DNA of 64,000 nucleotides from Moraxella porci DSM 25326 (GTDB taxonomy: Bacteria > Pseudomonadota > Gammaproteobacteria > Pseudomonadales > Moraxellaceae): NCBI RefSeq assembly GCF_002014855.1, contig NZ_MUYV01000004.1, forward strand, positions 16,553 to 80,552, written 5' to 3'. Positions 35,806 to 44,657 of the stretch are shown here, piece after piece. A model generated the notes under the pieces. That model saw only the letters and a program-made list of their open reading frames with translations, ran no database searches and was not told the origin of the DNA. How positions within the stretch are numbered: position 1 is the first letter of the stretch; the number at the start of each line of letters is the position of its first letter. A program made the position numbers and the translations under genes.

Positions 35806-38800
35806 TTAGACCATTGTCTTTACCTTCTCTTCAATAAACGCAATCTCATCATCACTTAGCCCATATTTGGCATACAGCTGCTGATCAATATCACTGATCG
35901 ACTGTGTCCAATCTATATCTGATTGAGCAGTAAAGTCTTGTAAGGGGACTTTTGACCAGACTTCTTTGGTTGCATTGTCTTGTGTATTTTTCTTAATTCC
36001 CAACATTGTCCGAGCAAATTTGCTTTTGAGATACTTGAGACAATTTTCGGCTTCTAAGCGGTCATCAAAGTTACCAAAAGAAATAAATGTTTGCGTATGT
36101 CCGATTAGGGGTTCCCCGATTAGAGGTTCCCCGATTAGGGGCGTACTTAAAACCTCACCAATTGCCCCAGATCCGTTAGATTTGGGCAAAAACACTTTGT
36201 AACCATTCAAATTACCGCCATCCTGCAAATACTTCTTATCTAGATATTTGAGCCTTCTTTCATTACCTTGGCGACCATAAATCCCAACTTGATTATTATT
36301 TCTTTTTTTGTCATAAAATACTTCTGGGTACCTATCAAATACATTAGAGCCCATGGAACGCTCCTCACTAACCTGGACACGACCTTTCAATTCAGGGAAA
36401 TCTTTCATTAATTTTTCTGTAAATTTATACGAACTTCTCACAAAAAGAATGTCGCCAATTTCAGAAAAATTATCATCAACAACTTTTCTTAATATACCAT
36501 TCAATTCCTCAAAAGTGGTATAAACACCAATCGCTCCAAATTTTTTATTCACATTTCTCAAGGTAATGACAACACCACCTTTAAATCCTATACTATCACC
36601 AAAAATATCCTTTGCTCTCGGATTGAAATACAAAACTTTTAAATGCTCATCTTGCAACATTTTAGCATTCCAATCTTTTGGTGTCTGACCTATGTTGAAT
36701 AGAAATCTAGCTGGTGTAATTAAAGAATAGTTATTAGAATGTTGCTCTGCCAAATTATAAAAATAATGATAAATAGGGTTGTCACGATTATTTGCATCGT
36801 TCTCATCCTGATAAGGCGGATTGCCCACAACAACATCAAATTTCATATTTTCTATTCCAAAAATTTCTTTTAATTTCTCGTTAAAATCAAGCTCGCCTTT
36901 GGCATAAGGCGTGGTATCAAGCTGTAAAATATGTCTATGATCAACTGTTTGATCATGGTCAAATCCTGTAATAAAATTTTTGGCAATTTGATAAATGATC
37001 TCACTTGGGGCAAAGCCGTAAATCTGATGTTCAAAGATATGGGCAAGCCGCGTCTGGTCATCGGGAATTTGCGTTTTTAGACCGACATACAATCTTTTGA
37101 CAATCTCTGTCAAATACAGTCCCGATTTCATATATAAATCAGCAAAAGTGATATCTGGATTGGTAAAGATATCAGGATTTTCTTGTTCAAACTTATCCAT
37201 CATCATTTTTACCACCCATTTTGGCGTAAAAATCTGATTGGTTCTTTGTGGTGGAATATAATCAAAGATATCTTCAGTTTGATTTTCATCAAAATAATTG
37301 GCAAGTTCGGCTCGTTTTTGTAAAAAAGTCTGCACCGATGTATCAAAAACTTGCGGATCAAAGAATTGATGCTTATCTCTTAGTATGCAGAATTCTTCAA
37401 GTGTGATACCCGTCACTTCCTTAAAGACAGCATCGCTGATGTGCTGATCAAAATTGGTTAAAGTCGTGCTCTCATTGCCATATGCCATCAAAAATGATGG
37501 AATGGTGCGACTAAATCCACGCAAGCATGCACGCACATCATCTTCTACTTTATCTTGCTTATTTTGTTCAGCTTTTTGCAAGATGGCTTCGGTGCTGTTT
37601 TGGGTGAATTCTTTGGCTTTGGTCGCAAGCGTTTCAGTGATTTGTGTTTGTAGATTTTGGGAAATCTGAGTGGTTATTTCTTGATAATCACTGGTAATTT
37701 GCTGTTTTTCGCTGTCAGTCTTGGCTGCTTTTAACTGATTTTCAAAAGTAGCTTTGGCAGTGTTTTGCTCAATCTCGCTTTGTTTTTGGAGTTTTTGCAC
37801 TTCATAGGCAACTGTTTCACTTTGTTCTTTTGCTACTTTTGTGGCAAATGCACCTGTTATGCCATGTTCTTTTGCCAATGCCTGCAAAGTACTCTCAGTA
37901 TTTTGTTTGAGCACATCAGCCACCTGATTCGCCAAACGCTTATCTGTCAGATTGTCTGCATTGGCGATGATCTCATCAGTGCTTTGGGTAATTTCGCCAT
38001 AAATCTTTTCACCAAATTTGGCAGTGTTGGTATTGATGACGATTTGGGTGTCAATCACTGCATTGCCTTTGTCATCCACTTGCACGCCCTGGGTGTCGAT
38101 TGGTGTCGCTGACTTAGTCGGTGATGTTTTGCCCTCTTGTACAGGTTTCAGCTGTTCTAGAATCTCACGTACTTCGCTACTTTGTGCACCAAAAATACCG
38201 GTAATATTTTGGAATAACAAATTACTCAAAAAGCCTTTTTTGACGACTTCTTGGGCTTTGATCATTTTGGGTATGGTCAGCACTTGACCAACATCCAGCT
38301 CCACCATTTTACCATCTGTATCTTCAGCGATCACAGGGAAAAAATTTAAAAGCTGTTTGATGTTTTCTTCACGATCATTAGCTGTGCCGCCAGCATTGGT
38401 TGTTTTTAACGATAAATTATTAGCGAATTCATCATAAATAATCAGCGTACGCTCTGGTGCAAAATCAAAGACATAGGCGTTTTTCTTTTGGTAGGCTTGT
38501 CCGTCCTTTTCGTATTGCCATGCATTCTGAGCACGGAAAGCTGCCTGCCAATATAGGGCAGGTGATTTGATGTTTGAGAGCATCAAAACCGCCGTCCATT
38601 CAGGTATGGTAATGCCTGTGGTTAATTGGCCAACAGATAGTGTGATGGTTTTATCGTGCTGTTTAACTGCATTTTTGACACGATCTAAGGCACTACCACT
38701 CACAACATCATCGCCATCACTACGACCATCACCAACCGCTAAAATGATGTGATAATTTTCAAATACAGGGTGATTTTTTAATAATTTTTCTAGGGCTTTG

Positions 38801-40098
38801 GCACTATCCACACGATCAAGCAGCCAAAAAGTATGCTTAAGCTCATCCCGCAATTCTTTGGTTGAAAAAGGGTATTTTTCATTTTTGGATAAAGTATCTA
38901 ACCACTTTTCTACTTCATTTTTATGAACAAAATGACCTTTTTCATCGGTTGCAAAAAATTCATTGAGATCAAAGGCGAAATCATAGTTTTTTCCATCAAT
39001 ATCTGCCCCTTGACTCACCCTATCACTGATCATGTGGCTCATCTGATAGCTGAATAAATTCAAGCATGGTAAGGCTTCATAAGGATTGTATGCTTCTTGA
39101 TTCCATTGTAGCTTGGCTTTTTGCTCATCAACATAGGTCCAATTATAAATTTCATGTTGCTTAAATTCACCACTGGCCAATGCCTTAAATGGTGTACCTG
39201 ACAGATGTAGCGTAAATTTACGATCAATATTATCAAAGGCGACATCGGTCTTTAGAGTAGCGACCCCTTCATGAGATTCATCAATCACCAATAAATCCCA
39301 ACTTAATTCTTTGACCCAACTCAATTTATCATACTGTCCACCGAAAGCGATCGCCCCCTTTAGATCTTGCAAAGAAATAAAAGCGATCAGTGATTTTTTA
39401 CCATCTGGTCTAGTAGATTGGTTGATAAACTCATCTCTTGTTAGCACAGGGCGATCTTTTAGCGTATCGGCAGTAGAAACAAAAGCAAAATCTGTTTGCC
39501 ATGCAATAAATTTCTCAAAATCGTCAAACCACGAATTGGCAATAGCAGGTCGATTGGTAACGATTAGTACTTTTTGGGCATGAAGTTGTCGTGCCAAATC
39601 ATAAGTGGTCAGCGTTTTGCCAAATCTAGGCTTAGCATTCCACAAAAATGCACCATCTGGATTGCCATTAAAATATGTCAAAGTCTGATTAACAGCATCC
39701 TGTTGCTCTTGGCGAAGCTGATATTCCAACTGTTCATTTGCTTGATTGAAATTTTGGGCTACAAAATCCTGAAAATCACTTAAGCTCTGATTGGGCGTAC
39801 CATTATAATAAAACCATTCAGTATTTGGTTTATTTTCTATACGCTTATGCTTTTTTAGATAATGATGCAACTGATGATCATTAAAGAATTGAGAATTTAT
39901 AAATCTTGCTACTTTATGCCATAGCAATTGATAATCAAGATCCACCGTACCCACTTGTTCTTTGATGCGAGTATTGACATCTGGGCGTTCGGTATAGCCA
40001 ATTTTGACCCAGCCATCTTTGTCAGATACGGTCGGCAAGATATAAGCATAGATTTGTGGATAGATAACTCTGGTGGTAGCGATTTGTGTTCGGTTCAT
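35806..40098 (-). CDS. GIY-YIG / SF2 helicase / N6-adenine methylase-like fusion (restriction-modification)
   Basis: A 1430-residue multidomain protein. Residues about 13-60 resemble a T5orf172-type GIY-YIG nuclease (IYAYILP, GWVKIGYTERPDVNTRI). About 125-620 is a superfamily 2 helicase: Walker A-like AKPRFGKT near 155-162, DESHEG near 273-278, SGTPF, and a motif VI-like WQAAFRAQNAW. About 700-840 is coiled coil. About 950-1430 is methylase-like: FTPKWVV near 958, a degenerate motif I (DLYMKSG near 989) and NPPYQ near 1091, then a target-recognition-like tail carrying a PLIGE repeat. It starts two bases after the M-like gene. Probably the restriction/translocation and part of the modification subunit; subtype unassigned. 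Confidence 0.8.
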   Translation of the reverse strand: MNRTQIATTRVIYPQIYAYILPTVSDKDGWVKIGYTERPDVNTRIKEQVGTVDLDYQLLWHKVARFINSQFFNDHQLHHYLKKHKRIENKPNTEWFYYNGTPNQSLSDFQDFVAQNFNQANEQLEYQLRQEQQDAVNQTLTYFNGNPDGAFLWNAKPRFGKTLTTYDLARQLHAQKVLIVTNRPAIANSWFDDFEKFIAWQTDFAFVSTADTLKDRPVLTRDEFINQSTRPDGKKSLIAFISLQDLKGAIAFGGQYDKLSWVKELSWDLLVIDESHEGVATLKTDVAFDNIDRKFTLHLSGTPFKALASGEFKQHEIYNWTYVDEQKAKLQWNQEAYNPYEALPCLNLFSYQMSHMISDRVSQGADIDGKNYDFAFDLNEFFATDEKGHFVHKNEVEKWLDTLSKNEKYPFSTKELRDELKHTFWLLDRVDSAKALEKLLKNHPVFENYHIILAVGDGRSDGDDVVSGSALDRVKNAVKQHDKTITLSVGQLTTGITIPEWTAVLMLSNIKSPALYWQAAFRAQNAWQYEKDGQAYQKKNAYVFDFAPERTLIIYDEFANNLSLKTTNAGGTANDREENIKQLLNFFPVIAEDTDGKMVELDVGQVLTIPKMIKAQEVVKKGFLSNLLFQNITGIFGAQSSEVREILEQLKPVQEGKTSPTKSATPIDTQGVQVDDKGNAVIDTQIVINTNTAKFGEKIYGEITQSTDEIIANADNLTDKRLANQVADVLKQNTESTLQALAKEHGITGAFATKVAKEQSETVAYEVQKLQKQSEIEQNTAKATFENQLKAAKTDSEKQQITSDYQEITTQISQNLQTQITETLATKAKEFTQNSTEAILQKAEQNKQDKVEDDVRACLRGFSRTIPSFLMAYGNESTTLTNFDQHISDAVFKEVTGITLEEFCILRDKHQFFDPQVFDTSVQTFLQKRAELANYFDENQTEDIFDYIPPQRTNQIFTPKWVVKMMMDKFEQENPDIFTNPDITFADLYMKSGLYLTEIVKRLYVGLKTQIPDDQTRLAHIFEHQIYGFAPSEIIYQIAKNFITGFDHDQTVDHRHILQLDTTPYAKGELDFNEKLKEIFGIENMKFDVVVGNPPYQDENDANNRDNPIYHYFYNLAEQHSNNYSLITPARFLFNIGQTPKDWNAKMLQDEHLKVLYFNPRAKDIFGDSIGFKGGVVITLRNVNKKFGAIGVYTTFEELNGILRKVVDDNFSEIGDILFVRSSYKFTEKLMKDFPELKGRVQVSEERSMGSNVFDRYPEVFYDKKRNNNQVGIYGRQGNERRLKYLDKKYLQDGGNLNGYKVFLPKSNGSGAIGEVLSTPLIGEPLIGEPLIGHTQTFISFGNFDDRLEAENCLKYLKSKFARTMLGIKKNTQDNATKEVWSKVPLQDFTAQSDIDWTQSISDIDQQLYAKYGLSDDEIAFIEEKVKTMV
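36101..36141 (-). repeat. In-frame 15-bp tandem repeat (PLIGE) in the large restriction gene
   Basis: The unit CCGATTAGGGGTTCC recurs about 2.7 times with one base difference (36101, 36116, 36131). It encodes PLIGE repeats in the tail domain. As a multiple of three it can change length without shifting the frame. Confidence 0.85.
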
Positions 40099-40100
40099 GA

Positions 40101-41030
40101 CTACTTCTCCATAAAATCAACCAATTGTTTGGATTTCCAATCTTTAACTTTGACCATATGGCCATGAGTGGTAATGCTTTTTGTTTTGATTTCAGCGAAC
40201 AAATCTGCTTGATAGCCATCCACCACTTCCGTCCTTTGAAACAACGGCGTGGCTCCTGTCAACCCATCCATCTGAAAAATGTTGTAGCTGATGATTGTGG
40301 CGATTTGGATCAGCTCATCGAGTGATGGCTCACATTGCCATTGATCAAAATAATAATCCCGATAAGTCAAAAGCAGATTTTCTCTTGCCAATAACAAAGA
40401 GTCGCCATTCCACTCAAACCCATAGCTTGACTGATAGGCGATTTTTATTAGCTTTTGCCATTTTTGTTTATGGTTAATTTCTTGATTGATGCGTTTTAGC
40501 TTTCGATCCAAAAACCCTACACGCTCATGCAAGGCGATAATTTCACCTGTTTGCATTTCATAGCGATTGGCAATATAAGGTGCTTCACCGCAAGTGATCT
40601 CAAGCCAAGTGCGTGCAATATAGGTGGATAAATCATCCTCTTGGTAATTGTTATCCAATTCATCATTTTGTTTTTTCACCACCCAACTTGGCGTAAAAAC
40701 CTCAGCTTTGGATTTGGTGCGTTCTTTTTGCCGCTCTTTTGATTTTAGAGCTCTTGGCACGATTAAATTTCCCTTCTCACCCGTGATCAAATCGGGTGTT
40801 ATTTGGCAATTTTTACCGTATTTTTCACCGTGATCTGCATAATTATCATTTGCCCAAATGATGTTCTTTTTCTTTTTGGTATAAAAAGATGTGGTTCTGT
40901 CTCGTAATAAAATTTCCAACAGCTCAGATGAATATTGATATAAGGCGTTTTCAGAAAGGTTGGCAACAGTTAAGTCAATTAGATGTTGCTCAAGCTCATC
41001 TTGAGTTTTAGTTTTGGCGGTATCGGTCAT
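40101..41030 (-). CDS. Restriction-modification M-like subunit (degenerate methylase)
   Basis: A 309-residue protein of the family often labelled restriction endonuclease subunit M. Visible are KAEVFTPSWVVKKQND at about 108-123 and a motif I-like LEITCGEAPYI at 143-153, then RVGFLDRKLKRIN, and YGFEWNGDSLLLARENLL near 203-220. The NPPY motif of N6-adenine methylases is absent here but present in the partner, so activity may be shared between subunits (inference). An AGGCGGTG sequence precedes the ATG. A repeat-bearing leader frame ends in an ATGA overlap with this start when the repeat number allows. Two bases separate its stop from the partner ATG. Confidence 0.75.
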   Translation of the reverse strand: MTDTAKTKTQDELEQHLIDLTVANLSENALYQYSSELLEILLRDRTTSFYTKKKKNIIWANDNYADHGEKYGKNCQITPDLITGEKGNLIVPRALKSKERQKERTKSKAEVFTPSWVVKKQNDELDNNYQEDDLSTYIARTWLEITCGEAPYIANRYEMQTGEIIALHERVGFLDRKLKRINQEINHKQKWQKLIKIAYQSSYGFEWNGDSLLLARENLLLTYRDYYFDQWQCEPSLDELIQIATIISYNIFQMDGLTGATPLFQRTEVVDGYQADLFAEIKTKSITTHGHMVKVKDWKSKQLVDFMEK

Positions 41031-41071
41031 TTTGCACCGCCTGTTAGAGAGCTTAAGAAATTTTGGACAAC

Positions 41072-41102
41072 AAAAAGTCCGCCCAAGATACTAGGCAGAC
41101 TT
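41072..41102 (-). terminator. Terminator in the leader of the restriction operon
   Basis: On the minus strand AAGTCTGCC pairs with GGCGGACTT (one mismatched position) around a 10-base loop, followed by a run of five T including the stem's last two. It lies between the 7-bp repeat and the M-like start. Its 3' arm can instead pair downstream (GGAC at 41080-41077 with GTCC at 41068-41065), so two exclusive structures are possible. Confidence 0.6.
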
Positions 41103-41142
41103 GAAGTGATAGATGGGTTTTTATGAGAAAATTGAGACGAAA

Positions 41143-41274
41143 TCAACCAACGCTGAACGCTGAACGCTGAACGCTGAACGCTGAACGCTGAACGCTGAAC
41201 GCTGAACGCTGAACGCTGAACGCTGAACGCTGAACGCTGAACATTATCAGAAAGTATTTAGACATTGCAAGCAT
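41143..41274 (-). CDS. Repeat-encoded leader peptide of the restriction operon (frame set by copy number)
   Basis: A short minus-strand frame after a perfect TATAAT. In-frame ATGs lie at 41274, 41265 and 41244, the last directly abutting the repeat. The repeat reads as heptapeptide FSVQRSA units, open in every frame. With the 13 copies present it stops at TGA 41145-41143 (43 residues from 41274). With one copy more the frame would run on, without a stop, across the terminator region to a TGA at 41029-41027, overlapping the M-like ATG as ATGA (84 residues). No clear SD is seen, so translation is inferred from the frame architecture. Confidence 0.5.
   Translation of the reverse strand: MLAMSKYFLIMFSVQRSAFSVQRSAFSVQRSAFSVQRSAFSVG
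41151..41241 (-). repeat. Simple sequence repeat: 13 perfect copies of a 7-bp unit
   Basis: CGCTGAA (minus strand TTCAGCG) repeated 13 times without error. Long perfect repeats of a 7-mer mutate in copy number by slipped-strand mispairing. It lies in the 311-base gap between proA and the restriction operon, 120 bases upstream of the M-like start. Confidence 0.97.
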
Positions 41275-41298
41275 TTTTTTTGGTAAATAAAGTATTTC

Positions 41299-41304
41299 AT
41301 TATA
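41299..41304 (-). promoter_or_regulatory. Possible -10 box for the restriction operon leader
   Basis: A perfect TATAAT on the minus strand, about 25 bases before the first leader ATG (41274); the -35 region is poor. Confidence 0.4.
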
Positions 41305-41341
41305 AACAAAGACAGTATGAAATTAAACCATCTTGTATGTT

Positions 41342-42643
41342 TTATCGCACTTCCCCATGCCCAAAGACCACCCATTTTTCGGAAGTCAGTCCATGCAGAC
41401 CTACAGGTCCTCGGGCGTGGATTTTATCGGTTGAGATACCAATCTCAGCACCCAAGCCATACTCAAAGCCATCAGCAAATCGGCTAGATGCATTGACCAT
41501 CACACTCGATGAATCGACACGACGGATAAAGGCATTGGCGGTGGTATAGTTCTCAGTGATGATGACATCGGTATGATGGCTGCCGTAGTGATTGATATGA
41601 CTGATGGCATCATCGAGACTGCCCACCACCTTGATTGCCAAGATTGGTGCCAGATACTCTGTGTACCAGTCGTCTTCTGTCGCCGGCTGATAAGCATCAC
41701 TCTGCCCAAGTATGCCTTGACTGACTGGGCATAAGCGAAACTGCATGGCACTGTCTGCATCCATCATTGCCTGTGTGATGGCAGGCAACAGCTGTTCTGC
41801 GATAGCTTCATGCACCAGTAGCGTCTCCATGGTGTTACAGGTGCCATAGCGAGAAGTTTTGGCATTGGTAGCGACTTGGATCGCCATCGTATGATTGGCA
41901 TCTTGATCGATATAAGTGTGGCAATTACCGTCCAAATGCTTAATCACTGGCACCGTTGCACCATGACTGATTCGCTCAATCAGCCCCTTGCCACCACGGG
42001 GAATAATCACATCGACCGACTCTTTCATAGTGATTAGGCTATCCACCGCCGAGCGATCTGTGGTCGCTAGCACCTGCACCACATCCTGTGGCAGACCTGC
42101 CATACTCAGCCCTGCATGGATGCAAGCTGCGATGGCTTGGTTGGAATGATACGCCTCAGAACCACCCCGCAAGATGATGGCATTGCCCGATTTGATGGCA
42201 AGGCTTGCTGCCTCGATGGTGACATTTGGACGGGATTCATAAATCATACCGACGACACCAAGCGGTACACGCATCTTACCCAGCTGAATGCCTGATGGGC
42301 GATAGGTCATGTGACTGATCTCACCCACAGGATCAGGCAGCGCGATCACATCATCGAGCGATGCGATCATGCCATCAAAACGCGTTTCATTAAGCACCAA
42401 GCGATCCAAGAGCGATGCCTCAAGCTCATTATCTTGCCCTGCTTTGACATCGATGGCATTGGCATCGAGCACGGCTTGTTTTTGCTCTATCAACGCCTGC
42501 TTGATGCAGCTTAGGGCATGGTTTTTGGTCTTCGTGTCGGCACCAGCAAGGTGAGCTGCGGCAGCTTTGGCTTGGCGACCGACTTGAGTCATGTATGTGG
42601 CGACATCGTCAACTGGCTGATTGAATGGCTGTTTTGCTGTCAT
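41342..42643 (-). CDS. proA: Gamma-glutamyl phosphate reductase
   Basis: A 433-residue NADPH-dependent enzyme, the second step of proline synthesis (gamma-glutamyl phosphate to glutamate semialdehyde). The active-site cysteine is in [12 protein letters not shown]; the family's [16 protein letters not shown] and [12 protein letters not shown] segments are clear. The start is MTAKQPF at 42643 with GAGGGAAAT upstream; the frame opens 37 codons earlier, but that part is not ProA-like and has no SD. Read leftward towards the restriction operon; its own terminator may be the leader hairpin. Confidence 0.95.
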   Translation of the reverse strand: MTAKQPFNQPVDDVATYMTQVGRQAKAAAAHLAGADTKTKNHALSCIKQALIEQKQAVLDANAIDVKAGQDNELEASLLDRLVLNETRFDGMIASLDDVIALPDPVGEISHMTYRPSGIQLGKMRVPLGVVGMIYESRPNVTIEAASLAIKSGNAIILRGGSEAYHSNQAIAACIHAGLSMAGLPQDVVQVLATTDRSAVDSLITMKESVDVIIPRGGKGLIERISHGATVPVIKHLDGNCHTYIDQDANHTMAIQVATNAKTSRYGTCNTMETLLVHEAIAEQLLPAITQAMMDADSAMQFRLCPVSQGILGQSDAYQPATEDDWYTEYLAPILAIKVVGSLDDAISHINHYGSHHTDVIITENYTTANAFIRRVDSSSVMVNASSRFADGFEYGLGAEIGISTDKIHARGPVGLHGLTSEKWVVFGHGEVR

Positions 42644-42853
42644 ATTTCCCTCTGTGGCGCTTTTATGGTCTGGCTTTTGATTTATCTTAATATACAATCG
42701 CTCACCCATTGTAAGCATAAACCACACAAAATGCCACCGCTGAATTATTGCCAATTGTAATAAATATAGAAAAAATTGCGAAAAATATTGCCTTTATTGA
42801 ATTTTTGGGTAAAAATATAGTGATGCATTTTGTCTTTTGGGTAAGCTTAGCCA

Positions 42854-42885
42854 TTGACAGCATCACCAGATCAGACATTTATTAT
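42854..42885 (+). promoter_or_regulatory. Promoter candidate for the amino acid ABC operon
   Basis: A perfect TTGACA (42854-42859) with TTTATT (18-bp spacer) or TATTAT (20-bp spacer) downstream, 30-60 bases before the ATPase start. Confidence 0.4.
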
Positions 42886-42915
42886 GGCAGCTATGCCTAT
42901 TATTCAGGAATTTAC

Positions 42916-43689
42916 ATGACCGATTTACGCCCGATTGCCCTTGATTTACAAGACATTCACAAAAGCTATGGTTCGCTTGATGTGTTAAAAGGCGTGTCTT
43001 TGACGGCGTATGATGGCGATGTCATCAGCATTTTGGGTTCGTCAGGTTCGGGCAAATCCACTTTGCTGCGCTGCATTAATCTGCTAGAAAATCCCACCTC
43101 AGGCAAGATCATTGTCGGTCAAGAAGAGCTTAAGCTTAAGGCCAAAAAAGGCGAGTTGGTGGCCGCTGATAGCAAGCAGCTAGAAAAATTGCGCTCAAAG
43201 ATCGGCTTTGTCTTCCAAAGCTTCAACCTATGGCCGCACAAAACCATCCTCCAAAACATCATCGAAGGCCCAACTCAAGTGCTGGGCATCAGCAAGGATG
43301 AAGCCATCCAAGAAGCCGAGCGACTGCTTGCCAAAGTCGGCCTATTGGACAAAAAAGATGCCTATCCTGATAATCTATCGGGTGGTCAGCGTCAGCGCGT
43401 CGCCATCGCGCGTTCGCTTGCAATGAAGCCACAAGTGCTTTTGTTTGATGAACCGACATCGGCACTTGACCCTGAACTGGTCAATGAAGTGCTGGCAGTG
43501 ATGCGTGAGCTGGCCGCCGAAGGTCGCACCATGCTGATCGTCACTCATGAGATGCGTTTTGCTCGTGAAGTCTCAAGCAAAGTCGTCTTCTTGCATCAAG
43601 GCCGCATCGAAGAGATCGGTACGCCAGAAGAAGTGTTCGATAATCCCAAATCAGCACGCGTGCGTGAGTTTATGGCATCACATCGATGA
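42916..43689 (+). CDS. Polar amino acid ABC transporter ATP-binding protein (HisP/ArtP/GlnQ type)
   Basis: A 257-residue ABC ATPase: Walker [10 protein letters not shown] near 42-50, Q-loop FQSFNLWPH, signature [14 protein letters not shown], Walker [14 protein letters not shown] and the switch His in VTHEMRFA. The FNLWPH and EMRFA patterns and the size mark the polar amino acid family. A HisP-like insertion ([21 protein letters not shown]) after the first strand suggests the His/Lys/Arg branch. CAGGAA precedes ATG 42916; the longer frame is not used. First gene of a six-gene operon with three binding proteins and two permeases. Confidence 0.93.
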   Translation: MTDLRPIALDLQDIHKSYGSLDVLKGVSLTAYDGDVISILGSSGSGKSTLLRCINLLENPTSGKIIVGQEELKLKAKKGELVAADSKQLEKLRSKIGFVFQSFNLWPHKTILQNIIEGPTQVLGISKDEAIQEAERLLAKVGLLDKKDAYPDNLSGGQRQRVAIARSLAMKPQVLLFDEPTSALDPELVNEVLAVMRELAAEGRTMLIVTHEMRFAREVSSKVVFLHQGRIEEIGTPEEVFDNPKSARVREFMASHR

Positions 43690-43798
43690 GTATGGCGCCA
43701 AGTTTTTGCCTTTTATATTAAACTGCTCTGATACTGACACCAAGCTTTGCCATAGCCAAAGATCCGTTTTAGCCAATATTAGCCCAAGGAGTTTTTTC

Positions 43799-44572
43799 AT
43801 GATCAAACCATTTGCCCTACTGTCTGTGGCAGCCGTGACACTGGTTGGCTGTGCCAAACAAGACGCCCCAGCGGCAGCAGATGCTGCGCCAGCTGCCGAA
43901 CAGCGCAACATCGTCATCGCCACAGAAGCAGCATACCCTCCATTTAATGACACCGACGCCAATGGCAATATCGTCGGCTTCGATGTCGATGTGATGAATG
44001 CGCTGTGTGCCGAGATGAATGCCAAGTGTCAAATCGTCGCCCAAGATTGGGATGGTCTAATTCCAAGCCTACTGGCGAATAAATACGATGCCATCATCGC
44101 AGGCATGTCCATCACCCCAGAGCGTCAAGCGCAGGTCGATTTTTCAGATTCTTATTTTTCAAATACCATTGTCTGGCTGGCCAAAAACGATGGCAGCTTT
44201 GACCCAAATAACATTACCAACAAAACCCTAGCAAGCCAACGCTCAACCACTGGCGCAGCTTATATCAGTGAGCGCTTTGATGACAAAGATGGCAACCGTG
44301 TCAATCTGTACGACACCTACACCAATGCCTATTTGGACATGAAATCTGGCCGCAGTGACGCTGTGATGGCCGAAAAAGTCTCAGCATCTGATTGGCTAAA
44401 ACAACCAGGCAACGAAGCCTTTGGTCTGATCGGCGATGAGATCGACAATAACGACAATCTAGGCATCGCTGTACGCAAAGGTGACAGCCTAAAAGCTGAT
44501 TTTGATGCTGCATTGGCCGCCATTAAAGCAAATGGCAAATTGGCAGAAATTGAAAAAGCTCATTTTCAATGA
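43799..44572 (+). CDS. Amino acid ABC transporter substrate-binding lipoprotein 1
   Basis: A 257-residue family 3 solute-binding protein with lipobox LVGC (Cys18) and an Ala/Pro-rich tether. Ligand-fold landmarks: IVIATEAAYPPFN, GFDVDVMNALC, QDWDGLIPSLLANKYDAI and MSITPERQAQVDFS. The paired Cys (NALC...KC) is shared with the next two genes. AAGGAG lies well before ATG 43799. One of three tandem paralogues served by one ATPase; the ligand is probably Arg, Lys, His or a similar amino acid. Confidence 0.92.
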   Translation: MIKPFALLSVAAVTLVGCAKQDAPAAADAAPAAEQRNIVIATEAAYPPFNDTDANGNIVGFDVDVMNALCAEMNAKCQIVAQDWDGLIPSLLANKYDAIIAGMSITPERQAQVDFSDSYFSNTIVWLAKNDGSFDPNNITNKTLASQRSTTGAAYISERFDDKDGNRVNLYDTYTNAYLDMKSGRSDAVMAEKVSASDWLKQPGNEAFGLIGDEIDNNDNLGIAVRKGDSLKADFDAALAAIKANGKLAEIEKAHFQ

Positions 44573-44581
44573 TCACAAACC

Positions 44582-44601
44582 GCGCGCCCATCGTGGTGCG
44601 C
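44582..44601 (+). terminator. Stem-loop after binding-protein gene 1
   Basis: GCGCGCC and GGTGCGC pair (one G-U) around a 6-base loop with no T run; probably an mRNA stabiliser or processing site. Confidence 0.4.
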
Positions 44602-44657
44602 CATGATGTTAAAAAGTGTTAGAATCAATTTTTTGTCGGACAACTAAGGAGCATGTC

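Noticed and set aside
41151..41241. CRISPR array
   Set aside because: Units are 7 bp, perfectly contiguous and without spacers; no cas genes.
41028..41241. Repeat as the 5' coding part of the M-like gene itself
   Set aside because: The M-like frame upstream of its ATG meets TAG at 41093-41091 and TAA at 41123-41121, so no copy number can fuse the repeat to this gene.
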